DNA from: Psychromonas antarctica
Lineage (GTDB): Bacteria > Pseudomonadota > Gammaproteobacteria > Enterobacterales > Psychromonadaceae
Direction of reading: 5' to 3'
DNA length: 64,000 nt
Assembly (NCBI RefSeq): GCF_022267535.1
Contig: NZ_JAHNZV010000004.1
Location: forward strand, 1-64,000
Within the stretch, counting starts at the first letter, position 1; the number at the start of each line of letters is the position of its first letter. Shown here piece by piece: positions 17,626 through 26,232 of the stretch. Made by a program: the position numbers and the translations under genes. The notes beneath the pieces are model-generated. The model was not told the origin of the DNA. It saw only the letters and a list, made by a program, of their open reading frames with translations, and made no database searches.

Positions 17626-19133
17626 CAAATTTATCGGGAGTACCATTTCCTTCAAAAAAAGTGAACGTCGCTAGCGACGGCCCGCAGGGCGGAGGCATGG
17701 ATAGCCGACGTAACCAAATAAGTTCAAAGCAATTGATACCTGATGGGTATAAACAAACAGAGGTTGGGGTTATTCCTGATGAATGGGACGCTATATCTAT
17801 CGGTGATACAGCGACTTTAATTGGAGACGGAATTCATTCAACTCCTGTTTATGATTCTAATGGCAACTATTATTTCGTTAACGGGAATAATATAAATAAT
17901 GGAAGTATCAAACTTACTGAAAATACCAAGAGAGTAAATGAGAGTGAATACCAGAAACATAAGAAAAACATAAATAACCGAACGTTGTTTTTATCTATCA
18001 ATGGAACCATTGGTAATTTATGTTTTTACAATAACGAACCAATTATTTTAGGGAAAAGTGCTGCATATATAAATATACGTAACACCGCTGATGTACAGTA
18101 TATGTACCATGCGCTTTCATGTGAGGCAACACAGCAACGATTCGAAGATGGATTAACAGGTTCAACTATTCAAAACCTTGGGTTAGGCACCATTAAAAGC
18201 ACATTAATTCCATTTCCTAAGTTAAAAGAACAAACTGCCATCGCTAATGCTTTATCGGATGTGGATTTATTACTCAGTGAACTAGAAAAACTGATTGCCA
18301 AGAAACAAGCGATTAAAACCGCCACCATGCAACAACTGCTCACAGGTAAAACCCGTCTACCGCAATTTGCCTATGTTAATTCAGACGAGTCGACAGAAGG
18401 CGAACTAAAGAATAAGGCAATTCATCAAACATCAAGTCCAACAAGCAACCAAACAACAGGCACAACGCCAAGCCAAGGCAAGAAAAAAGGCACAAAACCC
18501 AGCGAACTAGGTGAAATACCAAAAGATTGGGAAGTTGTTGCATTTGGGGATTTATTTGAACAAACCATTCATAGAAAGAAGCTTCATCCTGATGTGTTGA
18601 CGACATTTGTTGGAATGCAAGATGTTAGCGAAAACGCTCAACTAGTCACACAAAAACAAGTTCCTTTTTATAAAATAAGTTCAGGGTTTACATATTTTGA
18701 AAAAGGAGATGTACTTGTTGCTAAAATCACACCTTGTTTTGAAAATGGCAAAGGTAGTCAAACACATATTTTAGAAACAAAAATAGGGTTTGGTAGTACA
18801 GAATTCCACATATTGAGAGCAAAAAACTTAGCTGATTCTAACTTTATTTATTTCTGGACTATAAGGGACTGTTTGCGGAAAGAACTTGCAGGTGAAATGG
18901 TAGGCAGTGCAGGGCATCGTAGGGTTCCTTTTTTAGCAATCCAAAACTATCAAATACCTTGTCCGCCATCTAAAGAAGAACAAATCGCCATCGCCACCAT
19001 CCTCTCCGATATGGATGAAGAGATCCAAGCCTTAAGCAAACGCTTATCTAAAACACGCCAAATCAAACAAGGCATGATGCAAGAGCTTCTAACAGGTCGC
19101 ACACGGTTGCCTGTTTGCACGGAGGCAAAATGA
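17622..19133 (+). CDS. hsdS: Type I restriction-modification specificity subunit HsdS
   Basis: HsdS recognises the bipartite DNA target. The 503-residue product has two target-recognition domains (about 45-200 and 295-450). Each is followed by a conserved helix (ELEKLIAKKQAIKTATMQQL and MDEEIQALSKRLSKTRQIKQ) ending in LLTGKTRLP and LLTGRTRLP. A Ser/Thr/Gln-rich linker lies between the halves. The start is ATG 17622 in an ATGA overlap with hsdM; an in-frame GTG at 17613 is less likely. The first 45 residues form an unusual extension encoded partly by a palindromic element (17666-17710), after which the normal beginning GYKQTEVGVIPDEW appears. The stop overlaps the gajA start. Confidence 0.93.
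   Translation: MTNLSGVPFPSKKVNVASDGPQGGGMDSRRNQISSKQLIPDGYKQTEVGVIPDEWDAISIGDTATLIGDGIHSTPVYDSNGNYYFVNGNNINNGSIKLTENTKRVNESEYQKHKKNINNRTLFLSINGTIGNLCFYNNEPIILGKSAAYINIRNTADVQYMYHALSCEATQQRFEDGLTGSTIQNLGLGTIKSTLIPFPKLKEQTAIANALSDVDLLLSELEKLIAKKQAIKTATMQQLLTGKTRLPQFAYVNSDESTEGELKNKAIHQTSSPTSNQTTGTTPSQGKKKGTKPSELGEIPKDWEVVAFGDLFEQTIHRKKLHPDVLTTFVGMQDVSENAQLVTQKQVPFYKISSGFTYFEKGDVLVAKITPCFENGKGSQTHILETKIGFGSTEFHILRAKNLADSNFIYFWTIRDCLRKELAGEMVGSAGHRRVPFLAIQNYQIPCPPSKEEQIAIATILSDMDEEIQALSKRLSKTRQIKQGMMQELLTGRTRLPVCTEAK
17666..17710 (+). repeat. In-frame REP-like palindromic element inside hsdS
   Basis: Three palindromic pieces lie in succession: a perfect 14-bp palindrome CGTCGCTAGCGACG (17666-17679), a hairpin GCCC-GCA-GGGC (17680-17690) and GGC...GCC (17694-17706), closing with CGACG. 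This block is far more GC-rich than the surrounding gene and is read in frame as VASDGPQGGGMDSRR within the N-terminal extension. Confidence 0.7.
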
Positions 19134-20905
19134 ATATATTAATCGACCAAGCAAGAATCGCTGGCTTTAGAGGCATTGCCAATGTAGAGATATCACTCCC
19201 TAGAGTGACAGTACTAATTGGGACAAATAATTCTGGTAAAACATCAATCATTAAAGCCCTTCAGCTTGCCTTGGGTGATTACTCCAGATATTTAACCGAA
19301 GAAGACTTCCACATTGATAATGATGATCATGTTGTTGAGTGTATTGTTATTGATGTAAGAATTGTTGCTATGGATGAACATGATAAAAGAGCAAAAATCT
19401 TTGAAGCTGAATGGCTGGAAGAGCTTGGTGATATTATTCAGGCAGAGGCTGATGGTTCTCAATTTGTCGTGATCAGGACTAAATGTGAACGGGATAAGGT
19501 TAGAGGCGGTTTTTTAACTGCTAGGTTCTGGCTAGAGGCGTGGCCTGAGTTTGATGGGTGGATTGACGTTAAAACTATCGCCAAGCGACAAATACGTAAG
19601 CGATTTGATGCCTTGCCTTTTATTTCTATTGATGCACAGCGTGATATACATCAAGAGCTTAGAGAGAAAACATCCTATATTGGTAAGGTTTTGGCTAGTG
19701 TCGAATACGATGATGAAGACGTAAAAGAACTCGAAAAAATGGTAGCTGACATTAATGAAAAGGCAATCGTTAAAAGTGAACCTTTATCTGAGCTAAAAAC
19801 TCACCTTGATGCATTGAGTCAATCATTCGAAGGCAGCGGCCAAACTGATATTACTCCTTTTCCTAAGAAAATTAGAGACTTATCGAAACGATTTACTGTT
19901 CATTTTGGAGAGAATGAGGGTAATTCGTTCTCTATGGAATATCACGGTATGGGCACTCGTAGTTGGGCTTCAATGCTAACAGTAAAAGCATTTACTGAGC
20001 TTTCAGCTAAAAAGCACGCAGAAGAAGTAAAACCATTTTTCCCAATTATTGCCGCCGAAGAACCAGAAGCGCATTTGCATCCAAATGCGCAGCGTACACT
20101 TTATCAACAGTTGAGAGATTCAAAAGGACAAGTAATCGTTAGTACACACTCCCCTTTTCTTGCTGCGATGGGAAATCTGCAAGATCTCCGCTCAATGGTA
20201 AAGACAGCAAGTAATGTTAGTGTAAAACAACTTCCAAACGTTTTTGATGCTGAAGATTTATTAATACTTCAGCGAGAAGTTATGAGATTTCGTGGTGAAG
20301 TTTTATTTGCCAGAGGGATAATACTCTTTGAAGGTGTTACAGAAGAGCAAATTGTTCCTGCAATGTTCGAGCACTATTTTGGCTTTACAGCATTTGCCGC
20401 AGGTGTAAATTGCATCAGCGTTGCGGGGAAAAATTACGCTCCTTTTATTAAATTGGCTTGCAGTTTAGGTATCCCTGTTTGCGTTGTGGGTGATAACGAT
20501 GGGAATGCAAAAATTACGGTAGAATCCCAAATTGAAAACATTAGACGTGATACTCGATTAGCACTAAATACAGATGAGTTTCAAATTTTCTTTTTGTCTG
20601 ATAACAACGATATTGAAGCTGAACTTGTTAATGAGTTAGGAATAACACAGGAGTTAGCTGAAGCCTTGGTACTCTCTGAAACAAAAGGCTCAGGCAACCC
20701 TCACTATGTTGCAGCTAAACAGCAAGAAATATCGGAATTAAATAATGACGCATTACTCGAAAAGTTAAGGTCAGCGAAAGCATCTTACGCTGGATTTTTA
20801 GCGGCGGTAATTTACAGAAACCCCCAAGCTAGAGCAACCGGAGCACTAGTTCCAACAGCCTTTAGAAATGCATTTGAACAAGTGAGAGGGTGGATATCAT
20901 CATGA
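19130..20905 (+). CDS. gajA: GajA-like OLD-family ATPase/TOPRIM nuclease (Gabija)
   Basis: This is a predicted nucleotide-sensing DNA endonuclease of the anti-phage Gabija system. From the ATG at 19130 (ribosome binding site GGAGG at 19121-19125) it is 591 residues. The N-terminal ABC-type ATPase half has Walker A GTNNSGKTS (about 30-38) and, later, a Walker B/H-loop region (AAEEPEAHLHPNAQR and VIVSTHSPF, about 305-350). The C-terminal TOPRIM domain has the acidic residues FEGVTEE (about 401) and VGDNDG (about 453). B. cereus GajA is of similar length (about 580). It overlaps hsdS and gajB by ATGA junctions. The direct UvrD partner marks it as a class 2 OLD protein, the Gabija arrangement. 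Confidence 0.88.
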   Translation: MNILIDQARIAGFRGIANVEISLPRVTVLIGTNNSGKTSIIKALQLALGDYSRYLTEEDFHIDNDDHVVECIVIDVRIVAMDEHDKRAKIFEAEWLEELGDIIQAEADGSQFVVIRTKCERDKVRGGFLTARFWLEAWPEFDGWIDVKTIAKRQIRKRFDALPFISIDAQRDIHQELREKTSYIGKVLASVEYDDEDVKELEKMVADINEKAIVKSEPLSELKTHLDALSQSFEGSGQTDITPFPKKIRDLSKRFTVHFGENEGNSFSMEYHGMGTRSWASMLTVKAFTELSAKKHAEEVKPFFPIIAAEEPEAHLHPNAQRTLYQQLRDSKGQVIVSTHSPFLAAMGNLQDLRSMVKTASNVSVKQLPNVFDAEDLLILQREVMRFRGEVLFARGIILFEGVTEEQIVPAMFEHYFGFTAFAAGVNCISVAGKNYAPFIKLACSLGIPVCVVGDNDGNAKITVESQIENIRRDTRLALNTDEFQIFFLSDNNDIEAELVNELGITQELAEALVLSETKGSGNPHYVAAKQQEISELNNDALLEKLRSAKASYAGFLAAVIYRNPQARATGALVPTAFRNAFEQVRGWISS

Positions 20906-22800
20906 TTAATCTTTCAGAAACTCAAACGAAAATTGTTCGCGCACCTATCGGTACTCCGATACAAATACTTGCATCGGCTGGTTCTGGAAAAACGAGAGTT
21001 TTAACTGAACGCATCAGATTTATTTTAGATAATACTAAAAAAGATAGGGTCATCGCACTTACGTTCACCAATAAGGCCGCAGAAGAGATGCAAGAGCGGC
21101 TAGTTGACGTTGATGAAGTCGAAGATAGGACGTGGATATCTACTGTCCATTCAATTGCACAACGAATACTTGAGCAATACGGTCATACCATTGGCTTACC
21201 ATCAGAGCTGCACATATATGATCGCGATAAAGATCGAATGGAAGTGTTTCTTCAATCTTTGAGGGATGAGGGTGTTGATATAGACGAGTACCTCAATATT
21301 GAAGACTCAAAAGAGAAAAAGAATCGCCAGCAAGTAATGCAAAATTACATGGATACATTTTCAGTTATCAAAAGGGAATTGTTATCTCAAGAGGAGGTTG
21401 AAGATCGTTTTTCAATTGAATCTGGTATATGGAAAATCTATCAGGATTACCAAAGTGCATTATTGGCTAGTGGTGGCATCGATTATGACGACATTCTGAT
21501 TTTTGCCCATAAGCTGTTATTGACACAAGAATGGATAGCAGACCTATATCGAACAAAATTCAAGCATATTTGTGTTGATGAAGCTCAAGATCTAAATAAA
21601 GCACAGTATGAATTTATTAATGCCTTCTGCGGAGATAAGGTGAAAAGTATTTTGATGGTTGGTGACCCAAATCAAATGATTTATGGTTTTAATGGTTCAT
21701 CTGAGAAGTACTTAACAACCCAATTTGTAGAAGATTACAACCCGACAAAATACAAGTTAACTGAAAACTATCGCAGTACGAAAGCCATTATTAAAGTCGC
21801 GAATCAAATTAAACCTCAATCACAAACTGAACATGAAATGGCATTAAATGGTTTGTTCCATAAGCAAGAATGTGAAGATGAATATGTTGAAGCTCAATGG
21901 GTGGTAAACCAAATCAATGAGTTATTAAAACTTGAAAATCATGGGGAAATCGAGGGAAACATAACTTTAGAGAACATGGTGATTATCGCTAGAAACAGAT
22001 TTGTTTTTAAAGCGCTGACTGAAAAACTTGAACAAGAAAAAATCGCCTTTAATTTTAAGAAAGGAGAGCGGCAAGCCGAGCCGACTTCACTGTTTGGGAA
22101 AATATTAGATTATTCTATTCGCTTAAAATTAAACCCTAAAGACTGGGTAGATGGTAAAAAGTTATGTGCTCTTCTGAAAATTAAACCTCCTAAGGAGTGG
22201 CATGGCGATAATTTACTAAGTACTTGGTCACGTGAAGTAATTAATGCCGATATATTATTTCCAAGCCTTCAAGCTGAACTTTTAGCAAACATTGACTCTC
22301 TCGATAGTGAAGAGCCAAACATTCCCAAATTTTATAAAGAATCTTCTGAACAACTCAACAAGTTAGCAAATGATGCTGAGCTTGATGATAAAAAGCCAGA
22401 AATTGAGCGTAGTATCAAAGAATTAGAAGAGTTTAGGAGTGCTTGGACCCGTTTCAAGTTAAAAGGTCTTGGTGAATCACTACAGGCATTCAGAAATGCA
22501 CTTGCACTAGGACAACTTGCAGAAAGTGCTCAAGGTAAAGGTATAACCTTAAGTACGGTGCATACAATGAAAGGCCTAGAGAAAGATATTGTCTTTTTAG
22601 TTGGCATGGTTGAAGGAGTCTTTCCTGATTATCGCGCCAAAACAGCTCAAGACATTGAAGAAGAGCAAAATAGTGCCTTTGTTGCTGTGACTAGAGCTAG
22701 AAGGTGGCTTTATATTACATACCCACAAAGAAGAACAATGCCATGGGGTGATATTAAATACCAATCACCATCACGTTTTATAAAAAATCTTAAAGTTTGA
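20902..22800 (+). CDS. gajB: GajB-like UvrD/Rep-type helicase (Gabija)
   Basis: This superfamily 1 helicase partners GajA in the Gabija defence complex. From the ATG at 20902 (ATGA overlap with gajA) it is 632 residues. Motifs in order: Walker A LASAGSGKTR (about 28), Ia ALTFTNKAAEEM, II VDEAQD (about 224), III GDPNQMIYGF, IV TENYRST, V STVHTMKGLEKDIVFL (about 552) and VI VAVTRARRWLY. It is longer than the B. cereus GajB (about 490) but shorter than UvrD (about 720). No downstream gene overlaps it; a pseudogene scrap follows after three bases. Confidence 0.87.
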   Translation: MINLSETQTKIVRAPIGTPIQILASAGSGKTRVLTERIRFILDNTKKDRVIALTFTNKAAEEMQERLVDVDEVEDRTWISTVHSIAQRILEQYGHTIGLPSELHIYDRDKDRMEVFLQSLRDEGVDIDEYLNIEDSKEKKNRQQVMQNYMDTFSVIKRELLSQEEVEDRFSIESGIWKIYQDYQSALLASGGIDYDDILIFAHKLLLTQEWIADLYRTKFKHICVDEAQDLNKAQYEFINAFCGDKVKSILMVGDPNQMIYGFNGSSEKYLTTQFVEDYNPTKYKLTENYRSTKAIIKVANQIKPQSQTEHEMALNGLFHKQECEDEYVEAQWVVNQINELLKLENHGEIEGNITLENMVIIARNRFVFKALTEKLEQEKIAFNFKKGERQAEPTSLFGKILDYSIRLKLNPKDWVDGKKLCALLKIKPPKEWHGDNLLSTWSREVINADILFPSLQAELLANIDSLDSEEPNIPKFYKESSEQLNKLANDAELDDKKPEIERSIKELEEFRSAWTRFKLKGLGESLQAFRNALALGQLAESAQGKGITLSTVHTMKGLEKDIVFLVGMVEGVFPDYRAKTAQDIEEEQNSAFVAVTRARRWLYITYPQRRTMPWGDIKYQSPSRFIKNLKV

Positions 22801-22803
22801 AGA

Positions 22804-22938
22804 ATACACAAACTCATAGAGAGTTGTTTACGTTATGTGAGCCGTGTCATTAAAGATGCGGTTAGTGCTGGATTAGTGAAGCCATACGATGCCGACGCCG
22901 GAACTAAAGCGATGCGCTACATTCCACATTGGTGTTAA
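22804..22938 (+). pseudogene. C-terminal scrap of an AlbA_2/Schlafen-type protein
   Basis: An open frame without a start encodes YVSRVIKDAVSAGLVKPYDA, then DAGTKAMRYIPHWC and a stop at 22936-22938. The ending closely resembles C-termini of AlbA_2/Schlafen-like ATP-binding proteins (GLIKPYD...MRYIP.W), which I recall as accessory genes inside type I restriction loci. Only 45 codons survive, directly behind gajB. The simplest reading is that the Gabija pair replaced most of this gene. Confidence 0.55.
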
Positions 22939-22939
22939 T

Positions 22940-23049
22940 TTGTTTGATCATTGCTTGATTTGAGGGCTTAAAATCAAGCTGTAAAAAAGAAAATGGCCCT
23001 TAACAATTTGATTTTATAGCTTTTAATTTGCTTGATCGTTGCTTGATCG
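22940..23049 (+). repeat. Two pairs of 11-bp tandem repeats in front of hsdR
   Basis: TTGTTTGATCA and TTGCTTGATTT (22940-22961), then TTGCTTGATCG twice (23028-23038 and 23039-23049), are all 11 bp long. The two pairs are 88 bp apart, eight repeat units. A 9-bp inverted copy (AAATCAAGC, 22971-22979) forms a hairpin with the first block. One helical turn per repeat suggests a protein-binding array controlling hsdR, whose ATG is 27 bp after the last copy. Confidence 0.65.
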
Positions 23050-23076
23050 TAATGATGATTTGAAAGGATTTGGTTC

Positions 23077-26000
23077 ATGAGTAAAGTTGGTCAGAAAGAA
23101 CGTGTCACCCAAGATCGCGTTGTTCAGTTTTTCAAGAAACAGCTTGGTTACGACTATTTAGGTGATTGGCAATATCGTGAAAACAATCGCAATATTGAAG
23201 TCGGTCTGCTCAGTCAATGGCTAACTAAGCGCGGTGTTTCTGACGGCTTAATCTCTCGTACCTTGCGCAAACTTGATGCAGCTTCAGCATTAGGTGAAGG
23301 TAAAAAACTCTTTGATGCCAATAAAGAGCTATATCGATTATTACGCTATGGCGTGAAAGAGAAAGAAGGTGCTGGTGAAGCCATAAAAACGGTTTGGGTT
23401 ATTGATTGGGAGAATCCTGAAGCTAACCATTTTGCGATTGCAGAAGAAGTCACCATAAAAGGTGAGTTAAAAAAACGTCCTGATATTGTACTTTATGTAA
23501 ATGGTATTGCTTTAGGTGTCATTGAATTAAAACGTTCATCGGTTTCCGTTAGTGAAGGTATTCGCCAAAACTTAGATAATCAGAAAAAGTCCTTTATTCG
23601 CAATTTCTTTACGACGATGCAGTTAGTGATGGCAGGTAATGATACGCAAGGTCTTCGTTACGGCACCATTGAAACCACTGAAAAATATTACCTAGAATGG
23701 AAAGAACCAGATAGCGAAAAAACACTGTTAACAGCTGGTATCGAAGCGGAAACAATACTTGATCAACATATTGCCCTGTTTTGTAATAAAACGCGATTTT
23801 TACAACTTATTCATAACTTTATAGTATTTGATGCAGGTATTAAAAAGACCTGTCGTCATAATCAATTCTTTGGTGTTCAAGCAGCTAAAAAACATATCGC
23901 AGCAAAACAAGGTGGTATTATCTGGCATACGCAAGGGTCTGGTAAAAGTTTAACCATGGTGTGGTTGGCTAAGTGGATTAGAGAAAACATTACCGACGCG
24001 CGTGTTTTAATTGTGACAGACCGTACTGAACTAGACCAACAAATTGAAGGTGTATTCTCTGGTGTTGATGAAGATATTTATCGCACGACAAGCGGCCAAG
24101 ATTTAATAACCACTTTAAATGAAGCAAACCCCTGGTTAATCTGTTCATTAGTCCATAAGTTTGGGCGAAATGGCGAAGTCGTCACAGATGAAGATGATGA
24201 TAGCGCGACTTCTGAATATATTGATTCCTTAGCCGAACACCTCCCCACTAACTTTTCCCCAAAAGGTAATTTATTTGTGCTGGTGGATGAATGTCACCGT
24301 ACACAATCAGGTAAGTTACATACCGCAATGAAAGCCCTACTTAGTGGTAGAGAGGGCCCTAATGCCATGTTTATTGGTTTTACAGGTACACCACTGATGA
24401 AGAAGGATAAGAAAAAGTCATTAGAGGTGTTTGGTCCTTACATTCATACCTATAAATTTAATGAAGCGGTTAGTGATGGTGTAGTACTTGATTTACGTTA
24501 TGAAGCTCGTGATATAGACCAACACTTAACCTCGACTAAAAAAGTAGATCAATGGTTTGAAGTGAAAACAAAAGGTATCTCTAATCTAGCGCGTATGCAG
24601 CTGAAGCAGAAATGGGGAACGATGCAAAAACTGCTTTCTAGCAAGTCACGCCTAGAACAAATCGTTAGCGACATTTTGATGGACATGGAATTGAAACCAG
24701 CGTTAATGTCTCGACGAGGTAATGCAATGCTTGTGTGTGCAAGCGTACATCAAGCCTGTGTCGTTTATGACCTCTTTAATAAGACTGATTTAGCCGGAAA
24801 ATGTGCCATTGTGACCAGCTATCAACCAGCCGCAAGCACCATTAAAGGTGAAGAGTCTGGTGAGGGGCAAACTGAAAAGTTATTCAAATACGACACCTAT
24901 CGTAAAATGTTGGCAGACTATTTTGAACAAAGTGAAGATGAAGCGGCTAAACGAGTAGAGGAATTTGAAAAAGCGGTCAAGAAGCGTTTTGTTGATGAGC
25001 CAGGACAAATGCGTCTGCTAATTGTAGTGGATAAGCTGTTAACGGGCTTTGATGCGCCATCAGCAACCTATCTGTATATTGATAAAAATATGGCTGATCA
25101 CAATCTATTTCAGGCAATTTGCCGTGTTAATCGTTTAGATGGCGAAGATAAAGAGTACGGTTATATTGTCGATTATAAAGATTTATTTCGTTCATTAGAT
25201 AAAGCGATAAAAGATTATACAGCCGAAGCTTTCGATGGCTACGATGAAGCAGATGTTGCTGGATTATTAAAAGATAGATTGGTACAAGCAAGAGAAGATC
25301 TCGATACTGCATTAGAAACTGTCCGCGCAGTGTGTGAACCCGTTAAAGCCCCTCGTCATACCACTGACTTTATTCATTATTTCTGTGGTAAATCAGGTGT
25401 AGAACTGACGGAAGAAGAAGGACGCTCCGAGAAAGAAGCGCTACGGCTTACGCTGTATAAAGCGGTTGCTAAGTTATTAAGGTCTTACGCAAACCTTGCA
25501 AATGAAATGCAACAAGCAGGTTATTCTGTGGCAGAAGCAGAAAAAGTTAAACAAGCAGTTATTTATTTCGAAAAAGTGCGTGATGAAGTAAAAGTTGCTA
25601 GTGGTGATCTGCTAGAAATGAAACGTTTCGAACCGGCTATGCGTGGTTTACTCGATATGTATATCCGTGCAGATGATAGTGAATTGCTGATGGATTTTGA
25701 AGAGTTAGGTTTAATCGATCTCGTTGTTAATAATAATGGAGAAGGTCTTTATTCATTACCTGAAGGTATAAAAGGTGATGAAGAAGCAATGGCTGAGGCC
25801 ATTGAAAATAATGTGCGTAAAACCATTGTTGATGAAAACCCTGTTAACCCTAAGTACTATGAGCAGATGTCTACACTATTAGATGACATCATTAAACTTC
25901 GACGTGAAAAAGCACTGGATTATCAAACATACCTTGAAGAGATTAAAGCATTAGCTAGAAAGGTAGTGAATCCAAGCGGTACGAGTAAAGCAAATTACCC

Positions 26001-26232
26001 CGATACCGTTGATTCTGCAGCAAAACAAGCTTTATACGATAACCTGGGCAAGGATGAGGTATTAACCACTAAAATTGATTCCGCGGTTCGTTACACGAAG
26101 AAAGCTGACTGGTTAGGTGATCGCTTCAAAGAACGTGAAATAGCAAATGCGATTAGAGAAGAAACAGCCAGCTATAACGTTGATATTGTAGAAGTAATGG
26201 ATCTGGTTAAAGCACAAAAGGATTATCATTAA
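23077..26232 (+). CDS. hsdR: Type I restriction endonuclease subunit HsdR
   Basis: This is the motor and nuclease subunit of the type I complex, which translocates unmodified DNA and cuts at random sites. The 1051-residue product has the N-terminal PD-(D/E)xK nuclease (PDIVLYVNGIALGVIELKRS, about 135-153), SF2 helicase Walker A HTQGSGKSLT (about 286), DECHR (about 404) and later helicase motifs (LLTGFDAPS, CRVNRLDG), then a helical C-terminus that binds the HsdM/HsdS core. The start ATG has an AAAGGA binding site. It is separated from gajB by 276 bp carrying its own repeats, so it may be transcribed independently of hsdMS. Confidence 0.95.
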   Translation: MSKVGQKERVTQDRVVQFFKKQLGYDYLGDWQYRENNRNIEVGLLSQWLTKRGVSDGLISRTLRKLDAASALGEGKKLFDANKELYRLLRYGVKEKEGAGEAIKTVWVIDWENPEANHFAIAEEVTIKGELKKRPDIVLYVNGIALGVIELKRSSVSVSEGIRQNLDNQKKSFIRNFFTTMQLVMAGNDTQGLRYGTIETTEKYYLEWKEPDSEKTLLTAGIEAETILDQHIALFCNKTRFLQLIHNFIVFDAGIKKTCRHNQFFGVQAAKKHIAAKQGGIIWHTQGSGKSLTMVWLAKWIRENITDARVLIVTDRTELDQQIEGVFSGVDEDIYRTTSGQDLITTLNEANPWLICSLVHKFGRNGEVVTDEDDDSATSEYIDSLAEHLPTNFSPKGNLFVLVDECHRTQSGKLHTAMKALLSGREGPNAMFIGFTGTPLMKKDKKKSLEVFGPYIHTYKFNEAVSDGVVLDLRYEARDIDQHLTSTKKVDQWFEVKTKGISNLARMQLKQKWGTMQKLLSSKSRLEQIVSDILMDMELKPALMSRRGNAMLVCASVHQACVVYDLFNKTDLAGKCAIVTSYQPAASTIKGEESGEGQTEKLFKYDTYRKMLADYFEQSEDEAAKRVEEFEKAVKKRFVDEPGQMRLLIVVDKLLTGFDAPSATYLYIDKNMADHNLFQAICRVNRLDGEDKEYGYIVDYKDLFRSLDKAIKDYTAEAFDGYDEADVAGLLKDRLVQAREDLDTALETVRAVCEPVKAPRHTTDFIHYFCGKSGVELTEEEGRSEKEALRLTLYKAVAKLLRSYANLANEMQQAGYSVAEAEKVKQAVIYFEKVRDEVKVASGDLLEMKRFEPAMRGLLDMYIRADDSELLMDFEELGLIDLVVNNNGEGLYSLPEGIKGDEEAMAEAIENNVRKTIVDENPVNPKYYEQMSTLLDDIIKLRREKALDYQTYLEEIKALARKVVNPSGTSKANYPDTVDSAAKQALYDNLGKDEVLTTKIDSAVRYTKKADWLGDRFKEREIANAIREETASYNVDIVEVMDLVKAQKDYH

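Noticed and set aside
17697-17710. Internal ATG at 17697 as the true hsdS start after GGAGG
   Set aside because: GGAGG is only one base from the ATG, too close for normal initiation, and the ATGA-coupled start upstream is open throughout.
19115-19129. Earlier TTG start of the gajA-like gene
   Set aside because: It overlaps the GGAGG site that serves the ATG at 19130.
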